From positions 13,475,299 through 13,539,298 of the forward strand of contig BSYO01000009.1 in assembly GCA_033239525.1 (NCBI GenBank): 64,000 nucleotides of DNA. Direction: 5' to 3'. Both the position numbers and the translations under genes were made by a program. Shown in pieces: positions 20,098 to 32,045 of this stretch. The stretch's first letter is position 1; every line of letters starts with the position of its first letter. The stretch comes from Nepenthes gracilis (Eukaryota > Streptophyta > Magnoliopsida > Caryophyllales > Nepenthaceae). Under the pieces are notes generated by a model. The model did not search any database. It was not told where the DNA came from and saw only the letters and a list, made by a program, of their open reading frames with translations.

Positions 20098-20590
20098 CTA
20101 GTTGGTCTTTGACTTATTATTCCCCCAAAGTAGGGTCATCAATTATTGGAGGTTTAACTTTTTCATTAAAAAACTAATTTTTTATTTGCCACTTAGAGAT
20201 ATAGAAGCAGCCATTCATAATGACAAGTAATTCAAGCCATTTAATGTAACATATATGAGTTTCATACCGGTATTTAGATTTGATTCATGAATAATAAATT
20301 TTTTAAACCATTTGAAGATGTAGCCATTGATAAAGGTATTGACTTGTGACCTATAAGTTTAAAAAACTTCTTTTATTTTTTGAGAGAATAAGTTTCTTAT
20401 CTACTCGAATATTATAAAATATTTAAATATAGATATGTTAGGTATATTATATTTTGGTATATTTCATAATTAAGTTTGGTTGGTTGTTAGTATATTATTA
20501 AATGTCATGAAGATTCATGTTAGATTCATGCCCAATATTCCCAATGCACAACTGCCAATGTCCACATCTGGTTTGCGCTTCATCTGTACA
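20098..20590. other. AT-rich spacer
   Basis: No coding or structural feature recognised. Confidence 0.4.
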
Positions 20591-20736
20591 CGAGCGTCTT
20601 TCTCAGTATGTTTACATTTGAGGTGCGTCCGAAAAGAATACGAGCACACTTTCTAGAATATTCGTACTTGAGGTACACCCAAGACATGTATGAGCGCACT
20701 TTCTAGATTACCCATACCTAATGAGCACCCAATTGG
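20591..20736. repeat. 50-bp degenerate tandem repeat, about three copies
   Basis: Units at 20591-20640 and 20641-20690 share CGAGC, CTTTCT, ATTTGAGGT/ACTTGAGGT and CRYCC. A third diverged unit follows. The block lies about 90-230 bp upstream of a TCTATATATACC box (about 20849), so it may be the promoter part of an old LTR. Confidence 0.6.
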
Positions 20737-22767
20737 TGCTCGATCACAGGGGTGCAGACCTAGTGCACACTTGACGCGCACCTATGCGGCACTTGTGTGT
20801 TGTGGCGTGTATTTTTTATTTACTACATTTTTTTGACATAATTTTGGATCTACTCTATATATACCTAACTTTTACAACTTGATGTACAAATTTTTTGAGA
20901 AAATATTGTACAAGGCAATTCCTTTAAAGAACCCATCATTAATGCTTGTTAAAACTTCTTGTTTAGAAAACTCTTCATCGATTATTGAGTATCAATCTTA
21001 AATCTTTTTTTGTTACATTCTCAAAATATATTTTGCTATACACACATTTTTTTATATATTGACATTTGTACGAGATATGGGTGGCGTAAAAATTAAAATC
21101 CAGTAGCGTGTAAAGATTTTACAACTCGTGAAGCAAGATTGATAAGAATACTAGAATGTGTCCAATTCCATTGTTCAAGGTAAATTCAAAGAGTTAATTA
21201 GTAGGGATTATATGTTGGGAGTAAATTGACTAAGTTTAGAACATTTATACAACCTGGTCTGTAAATTGACTTTCTTAGTGAATCATTTTTACTAACCATA
21301 GAAACCTAGAGAGTTTTACTGGATAACCGTAATTATTGAGAGTTTTTTTCATCACCAAAAATTTTATCTTGACTATTATTATTTATTGTACTTATTGTTT
21401 ATATCCTTTTAATAGTTAAATATATCAATATTCGAATATATTTTACGTATATTATATATTCGTATGCATCTTTATTCTATGATTTGAAAAAATGATCAAA
21501 ATGAGTTGAGATTAAGGACTTTTTAGTCTCTTTCAATATATAATATAAACGTAAAGAAAGAAAATATTTAATTTAAGGGATTCATTAAGGATGCTTGTCG
21601 AATGGATGTGCTGTTATTGTATCCACTCATACAAAGTGCAATGATTTTCTCCTAGATTTATAGATGTCGTACAAAGTACAAATTATTAAAAGAGATACAT
21701 CACTGTTAGTAAAAAATGACATAAATTATAGACAATGCAATTTGAAATTCCTTGATTTTCTGTTAACAATATAACTCTTTGGTTTTTTTCTTACCATACC
21801 ATTCTTCTTGCCAATATTATCTTCTTTAAATTTCTCTTGTGAGCATGTTTAATTACCGGTATCAGCTTTAATGGGCTTCTTATATTTGCGAAAAATTTTG
21901 TTAGCAGCATTTTAAATTACACTTTGATTATCGCTGCATATGAAAGTATCTTGGTGTTCTAAACACTAAAATGACATCTCAGCCAAAGAAGTCTGCAGTA
22001 GTATCAGCCATGACTCTAGATTTTATGCTAGGGCAGTAAAAATCGCTTGTTTTTCTTATAGAGACAAAAATAATAGACCGCAGTAATAATAATAATTTAG
22101 AGTCTATGGTCGGCCATGATGTCCATCTGTGTAAATATTCTCCACTTCTGCAAAACTCCTTTGGTTTCACGGTATTTCTCTCTCTTTTCGTTTTGCTCTA
22201 CCAATTGTTGATCGATCTAAAACGCACCCTTGCAGGCCTTCCATTTAGAGCTGTTCTTGGCCCGACTTTCATACCACCTTAAAGTGAGAGATGCACTTGA
22301 GAAAGCAAAGAAAAAAAAGTCGTTCTATGTATATTTTATTGCTTATAGACCTTATACATGATGCCAATTTGTAGACTATCGAAAACATACGGCAATAATT
22401 CAGCAATTTTTTTAATTATATATGATTAATTAAGTCAGATTTTATTATAAAAATTCTAAAATATCTTGGACGTTATCAAATTTAAAGGACAAAATCTCAT
22501 TTTTCATATTGGCAAGACATTTATTTGTTAACCGGATAATTTTTGGCATTCGTCATTACGTAATTCCTGGATGGTCAATAAAATGGGTACGAAAATTGTG
22601 CCTTTTTCGATTTTCTATGATTATTGTTATTATTATTATTATTCATTCTGTTTTTGGTACTCTGCTAACGGAATGAACAGTTCTGCCGGACTCCTGGGCT
22701 TAGGGATGAAAAGGTCAGACCAAGCTATCATTTGATGTGTCGCTCAATTAATATGTACCACTCAACA
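20737..22767. other. Spacer with possible old LTR and repeats upstream of the NPH3-family gene
   Basis: The sequence at about 20740-21060 looks like LTR promoter sequence (TATATATACC near 20850) but no partner LTR was found. A weak Copia RNase H-like trace lies near 21950-22050. A TTA/ATT microsatellite is at about 22622-22646. No intact gene is present. Confidence 0.35.
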
Positions 22768-22948
22768 CAGTCGACCGATTCCTTCTCTGATCCGATCTTC
22801 CTCTGCTAGACTCGCGACTCTAGTCTCTATCGCCCATCACTTCCAGAAACTGCCTCGTCTTCTTCTTCCGTTCTTGTGCCTCATCGATCCCTTCACTTGA
22901 TGCTTTTCGTGTTATTCTCATTAGTCGGTAAGATTGATTACTACGTAC
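22768..22948 (+). other. Probable promoter-proximal region and 5' UTR of the NPH3-family gene
   Basis: CT-rich sequence (TCTTCTTCTTCCG and similar) typical of plant 5' leaders, ending at the ATG at 22949. An upstream ATG at 22900 opens a 24-codon frame that ends at 22974, overlapping the main start in another frame. Confidence 0.5.
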
Positions 22949-23007
22949 ATGGCGTGCATGAGGCTAGGTTCTAAAACTGAAGGATTGCATCGTGAAGGAC
23001 AAACCTG
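22949..23007 (+). CDS. NPH3-family gene exon 1
   Basis: 19 codons plus two bases, ending AACCTG before GTACTC. The split Trp codon (TG/G) is completed by exon 2, which supports the junction. Confidence 0.9.
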
Positions 23008-26000
23008 GTACTCTTTTATGCACTAATCTTAATCTATTTTCACTACTTCTACATCCAAATGTAGCCTCAGGAAATGACTTCAATTGTTTGCTTTCATAGC
23101 TCAGAGTAAATCGGAATAGTTTTAAGTTACATTGGTAACTAAAGTAAAATGAGGGCTCTCGCAACTCATTATTTTCTCCTGCACGCATGATCGGTCAGCT
23201 TTCCCGGGGTTGCCTTATCTTCCTAGCTGCTGGTATAACGAGACTGTTTGCGATCTCTTTTTCCTAGTGTTGTCAACTTCTTACTGACTGTTTACCCAAT
23301 GGAGCATTTTATAGTATTCCTTTAACTGAAGTTAATCTCCGGCAACTACTTAAACAGCAGTAATCCACAGTAAGGATGATCTCTTTGGGTTCCCGTAGTA
23401 ATTTAGTTCGCAAGAAGTCTCAAGTTTCTTTGGCGGAAAAGAGAGAGTGTGGAAGGGCTCTAGAGGCAGTGATGCACAGCCCCCCCCCTATTATGCTTTG
23501 CAACATCCGTTGAATGGACGTTGATTCAACCAATGGTATTTAATATTTAAAAATAATATAATATATAAATATATTTTTTTATTTTTAAAAAATATTGTAA
23601 TATCTAAACACTTGTGTTATAAGAAATAACAATAAAAAATAAACTATTTTTATTAATTTTTTAATGTCTTTTAAAATTAATTTTTATGGGTTTAATTTAA
23701 ATCTTATAGTTAAGAAGAGAGAAGCCAGGGCTGCTAGGCCCTACGTGTCTCAACCCCCTCACTCTTTCATATCAGGGAGTTACTCATGCCAAGAAGGGCC
23801 TGGCTGCTAGGCCCTACGTGTCTCAACCCCCTCACTCTTTCAAATCAGGGAGTTACTCATGCCAAGAAGGGCCTAAAAGACTTCTTGGCCTATTCATCGG
23901 GGCTCAACATTGGTGCTGTGCCTGCTGGCACTATCCTCACAAATTAGAAAATGTCCCAATTACATATTCATTTTATTTGTTATATATAAAAAAAAATTAA
24001 GGGTTTAAATTTAAATAATTTAGAAAATTATTTAAATAATTACTTTCAAAATTTTTTTTATTATTATAAAAATTTATAATATGTAAATTTTTCACATTTT
24101 AAAATTCCTATTATTGAATTTTTATCATGCAATAACAAATAGCTACTCTCGTTGAAATACTCATCCCCAATAAGAATCTACTGGAATTCCGGAAGAAGGT
24201 GATTAATTTCATTGGTGATCCCAAGGCAGCATCGCTCGTCAAGAATATTCAAACATTATAGATGTCAATTTCTATCGAACCACGTCGCAATCAACTTTAA
24301 CATTAAAGAAATTATCGAAAAAAAAAACTTTACCATTGAACCGCACCAGTGTACCCCTTCTTTCTGTGTGTTACATATTTATTAGTAAACTCGAGTTTTC
24401 CTCAGTATTTACTGTGTTTTGTTAAATTTTCAGGCTTTGCTCAACTGGCCTTCCAAGTGATGTTACCATTGTAATCGGAGACGTAACGTTTCGTCTTCAC
24501 AAGGTGCGTCTAATTACGTACACTTGCAAATCAAAGCTTTTCTGATCTGTTTCGGTGTGCTGATTTGTTGCATGATTCGTTTGTGTTTCTGAAAGATTCT
24601 TGAATGGACAAGATTTCGACCAAATGTCTACATGCCCCCTACAGCATTTTTCATTCTAAATTCTCTAGCCCTTGCTGCCTTTTATTGCAGTTTCCACTGA
24701 TTTCGAGTAGTGGACTTCTAGAAAAACAAATAGGAGGCTGTTCCAGCGAGAATGGATTATTGAATTGCTCCATAAACCTAGATGACATACCTGGTGGAGC
24801 TAAAGCCTTTGAACTGGTTACCAAATTTTTCTATGGCATTAAATTGGAGCTCACTGCTCATAACGTAGTCAGTCTTAGATGTGCCGCAGAGTACCTTCAA
24901 ATGACCGAAGAATACGGGGAGGGGAATCTCACTGCAAAGACGGAAGGTTTTCTGAATGAAGTTTTCAGCAGCTGGACAGACTCCCTGAAAGCCCTAGAAA
25001 CATGCGAAGAGGTTCTGCTCCAAGCAGAGGAGGTTCACGTTGTCTCGAGGTGCATCAATGCCTTAGCAACGAAAGCCTGCGCAGACCCAAGCCTGTTTAG
25101 CTGGCCCATGCCGGGTATCAACGTCGAGAGACCGAATGATGCAGCCTTTTTATGGAATGGAATCTCGGCCGCAACCAAATCGCACCCTGTTACGGAGGAT
25201 TGGTGGTATGAAGATGTATCCTTCCTTTGTTTCCCGCTTTATAAGAGGCTGATCAAAGCAGTTGAAAGTAGGGGCATGAAGCCCGAAAGGATTGCTGGGT
25301 CTCTGCTGTTCTACGCCGAGAGGTATCTCCCTATGATGCATAACCAGCCGAGTTTTAAGGATGCGAATGCAGGCCTCACCACCTCAACACCGTCTGAAAT
25401 GGATCAAGGGACTCTTTTAGAAGAACTGGTGGGCATGCTTCCTGTCCAAAAAGGAGTCATACAGACTAAATCTTTGCTAAGTTTGCTGCGCACAGGTATG
25501 GTCTTGCAGGCCAGTCCATCCTGCAGGGAAAATCTAGAGAAAAGGGTGGGGGCCCAGTTGGAGCAAGCCTCTTTGGTAGACCTACTGCTACCAAGTATTG
25601 GATATTCCACGGAGACCCTCTATGATATAGATTGCGTGCAGAGAATTGTGGATCATTTTTTGTCCTTACAGCAAGGTGACTCCGCAGCATCCACTCCTTC
25701 AATAGTGGAGGAGGGGCAGTTAAGGGACGGATCACAGTCAGTAGTGGCAGTGACAGTGGTGGCCGACCTGGTGGATTCATATCTTGCTGAGGTTGCACCA
25801 GATGTTAATCTGAAGCTCCCAAAGTTCCAGTCACTCGGGGCTCTTATCCCTGATTATGCTAGGCCCCGATACGATGGCATTTACCATGCCATCGACACCT
25901 ACCTAAAGGTAATAATATTATATATCTTCTTTTTTTATTGACAAGATCTTTACTTAAAAAATAATAGGAGAAAACATATGCAATCTTTGTGGTAAGCATT

Positions 26001-26653
26001 TAAGAAACTTGAATATGGACAAATTAATATTATTGGTGTTGCTTGATGACAACTTTGGATTATTGTATCGTATCAATTGCTACGACAGATTCAGAGAATC
26101 ACGCATATTTTCTAGTAACAAGGGAATGATAGTAATGGCTAGTGTAATCAAGCTACGTTGGACACATTTTTTAGAGTCTTTTATTAATTTTGAAAATTGT
26201 CTCTAGCTAGTTAGTTCTAAGCAGAGAACTGCTGGTGTTTTGCTACTTCAGGCACATCCTTGGCTGACAGAGTCTGAGAGGGAGCAAATTAGCAGACTCA
26301 TGAACTGCCAGAAACTTTCATTGGAAGCCAGCACCCATGCAGCCCAAAACGAGAGGCTGCCTCTTCGTGTGGTTGTTCAAGTTCTTTTCTTTGAGCAACT
26401 CAGGCTTCGCACACAGATATCTGGTTGGTTTTTTGTCTCCGACAATCAGGAAAGTTCACAGAACAGGCTGCATGGGGACTCTGCAGAAGACCCAGCATTG
26501 GGGATGGTAAATGATGTGAGGAAGCGTGTTTCTGAGCTTGAAAAGGAGTGTTTAAGCATGAGACAGGAGATGCAAAAGCTGTCCAAAACAAAGAGAAGGT
26601 GGACCATATTATCCAAACTCTTCCCTCGAAAGAAAGTACAGCCAATAAATTGA
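22949..26653 (+). CDS. BTB/POZ-NPH3 family protein, four exons
   Basis: Exons 22949-23007, 24434-24503, 24691-25908 and 26252-26653 have GT-AG junctions and join in frame to 582 residues, normal for NPH3/RPT2-like proteins. The start is MACMRLGSK followed by HREGQTW, typical of one NPH3 subfamily. The BTB/POZ region covers residues about 25-130 ([21 protein letters not shown] across exons 1-3). The NPH3 domain runs about 213-500 with [29 protein letters not shown] ending exon 3, [10 protein letters not shown] opening exon 4, and the hallmark [23 protein letters not shown]-terminal coiled coil ([22 protein letters not shown]) and a basic tail follow. Such proteins are CUL3 ubiquitin-ligase adaptors in phototropin or auxin-related signalling at the plasma membrane (family knowledge). 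No disabling change was seen. The member cannot be named with certainty. Confidence 0.93.
23731..23874. repeat. 73-bp tandem duplication in NPH3-family intron 1
   Basis: CTGCTAGGCCCTACGTGTCT starts at 23731 and again at 23804. The two units, ending in AAGAAGGGCC, are nearly identical. The rest of this 1426-bp intron is AT-rich. Confidence 0.9.
24434..24503 (+). CDS. NPH3-family gene exon 2
   Basis: 70 bp after TTTTCAG, ending CACAAG before GTGCGT. It encodes the start of the BTB domain ([13 protein letters not shown]...FRLHK). Confidence 0.92.
24691..25908 (+). CDS. NPH3-family gene exon 3
   Basis: 1218 bp after TTATTGCAG, beginning FPLISSSG and ending TYLK before GTAATA. It is an exact multiple of three. 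The open frame extends upstream to 24604, but that part is intron. Confidence 0.95.
26252..26653 (+). CDS. NPH3-family gene exon 4
   Basis: After GCTACTTCAG it encodes [10 protein letters not shown] to the stop TGA at 26651-26653, completing the NPH3 domain and the coiled-coil tail. Confidence 0.95.
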   Translation, partial: AHPWLTESEREQISRLMNCQKLSLEASTHAAQNERLPLRVVVQVLFFEQLRLRTQISGWFFVSDNQESSQNRLHGDSAEDPALGMVNDVRKRVSELEKECLSMRQEMQKLSKTKRRWTILSKLFPRKKVQPIN

Positions 26654-28953
26654 CACGGCCTAAACCTAATAATCCAAAAGTTTCACCATCATTTGTGGCT
26701 TTATAGACGACGATGATGAGGAGATTGGGCAAATGGGCCTGTAGCTTGTTGATTAAGGATGTGTATCAGAGGGATGCACTTCTATATTAGTTACTCACCT
26801 TCGACTATATCTGCTGCAATATTGTGTACCTTCTTCAATATAATATAGCTATTGAGTTCCTTGTCGCGTATTTTCCAGAAACTGTCAGGCTGTGGTTGGA
26901 ATCAAATATCTGACACACACTCAGGTTTGGACTCATTTGTGACTTTTCCTGTTCGATTTTGAAATTTCCGTTAAGATACGTGACTTGAATTATGGCATGC
27001 ATTTTTAAAAGCAGATATCATTGATTCTTAGAAAGTGTGGATCCGAAGACTTGGCTAAATATATATTTACCATTTATGTCATTCTCAATACAAATTGTTA
27101 ATAATAATAATATTATAAATAAAATTTATCTATAATTATCACAGTCCAATAACTAAAATTGAATTGGACACTACATGTTAATATCATAAATAAGATAATC
27201 ATACATCATTATTATGGTTCTAAAAATGACTAAACTATCCCCATTTAATATTGAAAATAATATTATACTTTCTTAATCTATAAATTATTATAAGAAAAAG
27301 TATCCAATTAAAATATAAAATATACAATAACTAAAAATCATACATAATTTCATAATGGTATACTAGCCCATATCTAACTGCAAAATCTCAAAATGAATTC
27401 TATCTATTACAAAAAATTTGAAAATAAGCCCAAAAATTATAAATAAAATTTTTAAATATAATCATTCAATAGTCATCTATTTAATCCTGTAAGAATCCAA
27501 TTCTAAAAAATTTAAAATATTTTAAACGTAAGTCTAATATTCAATAAAATAATATATATATATATATATATATACATACATACACACACGTGATAAAAAT
27601 GATATAAGAATAGTAAATTGTGATCACATGCAAAATCCAAAACATCCAATTCTCAATAAATATATTCCTAAATATGATTTCATATAAAATAGCTAATATG
27701 TACAAATATACAAAACATGTGAAGCGTTGAAAAACATAAAAATACCAAAAAATGTGTAAAAGTGTATTTAAAAATATTAAAATAGAATGATTATATAAAA
27801 ACTATACAAAAGCATAAGAATTAAAGATTGATGACTTACACACTAACATATCAAATAACAAACTTTAAAGAATGGATTATATATATTTTTAATAGTTTGA
27901 GACCAATACATCACTATCTAGACCTATAGACTGGTTATAGCATTCTAAATATTTTCAAATTAATTATTCCATGAATATAAATTATGTGATAATTATTGAA
28001 TTATCTTTAGAAAGAATCAATTTATAAAAAAAAAAGATATATGTAACTAGAAAAATAATTATACCAGATTTAATGGACTCGAAATTTAATACTTAGAATT
28101 TTAGATGTAGCTATTTTTTAAAAAGCCTAAACATCCTTAATTAAGTTAATAGGACTATAATAAAATAAAATAAAAATATAATAAATAAATACATACATGA
28201 TATAAAAGAGAGACAGAGAAGAAGAAGAAAGAGAGAAGACTGTGCAATATATACATACACATGTGTGTATATGTATGTATGTAAATTATGGGTTGATCTA
28301 ATGATAAAATTAAGGGCATCTAATAAACTTGATTAGACCCTCATAAGATTAGTTGAAATAGTTAAATAAGATGGATAATTATGAGCTTATTTAATAATAA
28401 CAAAATGAAAGGTATTTTATAATCTTATAAATAAAATTTGATATATTGAGAATGTCGGTGAGGATCAATCAAATATTAAAAGAGTTAGTCGAATATTAAA
28501 ATTTTTGTTAAATTTTTTTCTTATTCTCGTAATGATTGGTTCTTTATGTTGACCCAAACCATATGTGTATATTTTATTAGTATTTTATGGATAAATAAAG
28601 GAAGATATGTAAAAACTCTAAAGTCTCTGAGTGAATGGGAGTTCATGAGATTTATAGTAGTCTATATTTTTTTAATACATCTTTCAGTGTGGAGGTTGAT
28701 GTTTTTAATCTTGAGGAGGGACACATATAACTTAATAATCATTACAAGAGATGGTGTCAGAAATATCATTAGAAATGGTATCATAGATAGTACAAGCATG
28801 TTATGAATATAACCTTTAGGAGGATTATAAGTATAGTAAGGATATTATAAATGTCAAATAACCTCATAATACTTTTTCAACCATTAAGGACGTAAATATG
28901 TGGCATTTGATTCACTATGATAAAATAAGATTTGTGAAGATTTTTTTTATTAT
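26654..28953. other. 3' flank of NPH3-family gene and AT-rich intergenic DNA
   Basis: The 3' UTR probably ends within about 250 bp; AATATAAT-type words near 26838 could serve polyadenylation. Beyond that, no gene is supported. A TA microsatellite followed by CATA/CACA lies at about 27548-27585, a GA-rich run at 28208-28240, and an alternating TATACACATGTGTGTATA palindromic stretch at about 28248-28283. Confidence 0.5.
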
Positions 28954-28969
28954 ATACAGTGATAATCTC
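28954..28969. repeat. 16-bp target site duplication of the LINE, left copy
   Basis: ATACAGTGATAATCTC is found exactly here and at 32030-32045. Confidence 0.95.
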
Positions 28970-28979
28970 TTTTTTTTTA

Positions 28980-29668
28980 TAAGGAAGTAAAATTGTATTA
29001 AAATAAAAGAGAAGTACAAAGAAGTATATTCTACCTCCAAGTGTCTTACCGACTTGGAGAAAGAACATATACAATGTGCAAATTCCAAGTGTTTTCCAAC
29101 TTGAAATTTGAGCACAGACACCAAAATTTGTTCCGAGATAGCACATCTCAATCCACAAGCAAAGTCACTGTACAACGCACACCACTTCGGCCATAAAGAC
29201 CTCGGTCAAATGCTACCCATCTTGGGCATACATCTCAGCAGAATGCTGAGATAGGGCATCTCTGCCAAGGCATACCACAGGCAGTATGCATCATCCCGGT
29301 CCATTGCGAAATTGCTATCCAGAGCATACCACCACGACACTTTCCAGCAGGAGATTTCGAACAATAGGGCTCCATACTATTCTTCCACAACTGCATTGTT
29401 GCGCCACAATGCACCCCAAAAAGCATCACTTCCCAGTGCATATACTGATAGATCACCATCCTGTTTCATCAAGGCTCACTCAAGCAAGTGCACACCTAAT
29501 ACATTCAGAAGAAAACCAGTCTCTGGCAACTTCCTAAACTTGGACAGAACACCACCTCGCCCTGAAAAACCACATCAGATAGTGCTCACGTCACAGCAAT
29601 AGCAACTTAGTTAGCTTTCAGGCCGACACATTGCCAGGGAAACCCTTCGAGGTCTTGGAAGCAAATTT
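28980..29668 (-). other. 3' non-coding part of the LINE derivative
   Basis: About 690 bp between the ORF1 stop and the A tail. Short frames exist but none shows LINE RT, endonuclease or RNase H motifs. The last part, TTTATTTTAATACAATTTTAC before the tail, is AT-rich like plant LINE ends. Confidence 0.6.
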
Positions 29669-31987
29669 TTACTGTCTCTGGGACTTGACATGCTTCCAGG
29701 TTCCTTCTTTCTCCGAAGGAGAATGAATGGAATTCGCAACATTAATGCTTTTGTCCGACAGCCGATGTGGGCACTTGGAGACATCCGGGGGTCCAAGGAG
29801 GCTAACAACCGGGGCAGAATCTTCAATAATGTGAATGCCCACCACTAATTTATCCAGGTCACTAAATTCAGTATTCGTTTTTAGTAGAGTAGCTAAAAAA
29901 CCACAAATTAACTCCTTCCTATATGGAGATAAGGAGGCAATGTGTGGTTGAGAAGTTTTGGCTACCACCAACAATCTTAGAGCTAGTGCACCTGAAGAGC
30001 TGTCTTGTTCCACCGTAGCTAGGGGAAAGGATGATTTGAACGCATCTCTCATCTCATCGGTTACCGCTAGCCAACAGCTGGTTATGAAGTCATGTACAAT
30101 GAGTCTTTGTTCTAGACTAAAGGAATCAAGACATTTCAAAGTATCATTTTCCTTCAGTATCATCTGGATGGCACGCAACATTGGATCATGAAAATCATCT
30201 TCATCTGCCACAACCTCCTCAACCTGAGCAGGAGCGATCATGGGACTGCTAACCATAACCTGTTGGTTGCCGGGATCTGTCAGAAACTGCATCTTCCTAG
30301 GAGAATCCTGAGTCCAACTCACCCGTACACCACCCAATGTACCCCTATGACTGACAAAAATGGGCCCATCATGCGGGCATCCCTATGACTCACGCTCACG
30401 GGTTCCAAAGTCATCCTGAGCGTACTTACAGGAGAGTTTAATGATAGAATTGGGTGTTGATTCACAAACAACTGCACTATAGATAGAGGGCTCCTCACTT
30501 GAGAAGCGGAGCTGCTCATGCTTACTACCCTCAAAATCATAGCTGGTACATGCTTCAGGGATATCTTCGCACTGTAAGGAACCATAAAAGGGCAAATGAT
30601 TCCCAATCTGGGCATGGATGCTCTAGATGTCCATAAAGAATGGTTGTTCCATTTGCACCTCTACAGGCCAGAAAGCCACAGTTTGAGATGTGGATGTAAC
30701 AGGTCCCATACACACAGGAGCCGCCTGACCATCTGAAGCCGGCATCATCATTCTGGGATCCTTCTCAAACTCGACATCATCCAAACTCAAAGAAACAGTA
30801 GCAGCAGGAGGAGGACGTGAGGCAGGGGCCTCCTCTACATCTTTCGCAACAATCTGCTCAGCAAATTGTGGGCACTAGACCACCAAGTCCTTAACCATAT
30901 GATCCTTTACAAAGTCAGGGTGACAGTCAGAAAGAAGGGGAGCAAAGGAGTTGCCAGGGCAATCAACTTCATTCTGCAGACTAACCGAAAAGGCAGATGG
31001 CTGAGGACAAATTCTAGGCATAGCTCGCTTCCTGGGGGACTTACCAGCAGAAGGGCGAATCCTCTTGGCTTTGCAATTGGACTCCTCATGTCTGAAAAGG
31101 AGACACTGCCCACACCTAATCGGCTTCCAAGAGTATTCAATATTCATCACAGGATTGAGGCCGACGATTGTCAGGACAATTCTGGTGGGCACGGCAATAT
31201 CCGCCTCAATCTCAACACAAATCCGAGCAATGTCAAGCTTCTCCATTTTTGCAGTCCTGGGACAAAGATGGACTGGCTTCCCAATAGCACTGGCAGCCCA
31301 GCCCAGCCCCATCGGAGACCGAAATTCGATTGGCACATTGAAGAGATTAATCCAAATTGTGAACGATTTGTGCATTTCCTTGTACAGCTTCATTCCACGG
31401 AGAAAATGTTTTAGACAGATGGCTTTCCCTACAAGCATCCATGGACCAGCCAGCAAGCACTGTTCCATCTTTTCCAAAGAAGAGAAGCGAAAAGAGAAAA
31501 ATCCTTCATCGTTGGTAGCAATATGCTCCAGACCAAATCGAGTCCAGAGAAGACCGGCGATGGCGCAAACCGCCTGGATATGAGGAGGGACATCGAAGAA
31601 ATATCCAACTAAGGTGGACCCCTAAATACATCGACCTTGGTCAATAACCTCTGGTGGAGGAGATATGGTAGTGGTATCCCCATCTACTGCAAGAGAGGGG
31701 AAGAATTTCAAGCCACAACAACCATCCTCCACCTTCCTTTGGACAACATTAGCCCAGGAAGGGGGGTTGTGAGTCTGACACAGAGAATACGAGCAATCAG
31801 AATATCGAAGAGGAGAAGATGGAAGGTCGTTACCAGACCGGTTGCCCGGAGCACGACCATCAGCATCAGCAGGAGGGAAAGAATGAATCGAGTTGGAGCA
31901 AGCCTTCGAGGACACTGCTCCAGCCAAGAGAGGTGTTGGTGAATCGAGTCGGGAAGCATCCGGGGTGGCCCCCAAGATGCCGGCCAT
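29669..31987 (-). pseudogene. LINE ORF1 (DUF4283 plus CCHC zinc knuckle), four stops
   Basis: One frame runs 773 codons from the ATG at 31987 to the TAA at 29669-29671 with no frameshift. It is interrupted by four TAG codons at 31622-31624, 30875-30877, 30623-30625 and 30383-30385. PPSWANVV lies in the N-terminal part. A DUF4283-type region (about residues 125-270) has EKMEQCLLAGPWMLVGKAICLKHF and NVPIEFRSPMGLGWAASAIGKP. The knuckle CGQCLLFRHEESNC (CX2CX4HX4C) is at 292-305. The C-terminal third, with FSLEQRLIVHDFITSCWLAV, is unfamiliar to me. Plant LINE ORF1 proteins bind RNA in the retrotransposition particle (family knowledge). Confidence 0.85.
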
Positions 31988-32029
31988 GGCCACTCCTTCG
32001 AAGATGGACACAACTACAGATCAAATTTC

Positions 32030-32045
32030 ATACAGTGATAATCTC
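32030..32045. repeat. 16-bp target site duplication of the LINE, right copy
   Basis: Exact match to 28954-28969. Confidence 0.95.

Larger units (their letters stand above)
28970..32029 (-). mobile_element. ORF1-only L1-type LINE derivative
   Basis: A 3060-bp insertion on the - strand, flanked by a perfect 16-bp target duplication and ending in an A-rich tail (T run at 28970-28978 on the + strand). Its 5' part encodes a long ORF1 with DUF4283 and a CCHC knuckle. After the ORF1 stop there are about 700 bp of 3' sequence and then the tail. No endonuclease or reverse transcriptase sequence is present between the duplications, so ORF2 is missing altogether and not merely broken. It is either a non-autonomous ORF1-only LINE or a retrocopy of an ORF1-type transcript. 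Confidence 0.9.

Noticed and set aside
21950..22050. Possible Copia RNase H trace (TGTTCTAAA...GCCATGACTCT)
   Set aside because: Too short and out of frame to call; could be chance similarity.
24604..24690. Upstream extension of the exon 3 open frame with its own Met
   Set aside because: A good acceptor TTATTGCAG at 24690 and a perfect join to exons 1 and 2 show that this part is intron.
30866..31583. + strand frames of 170-180 codons across the LINE
   Set aside because: Antisense shadows of ORF1; the - strand shows DUF4283 and a CCHC knuckle.
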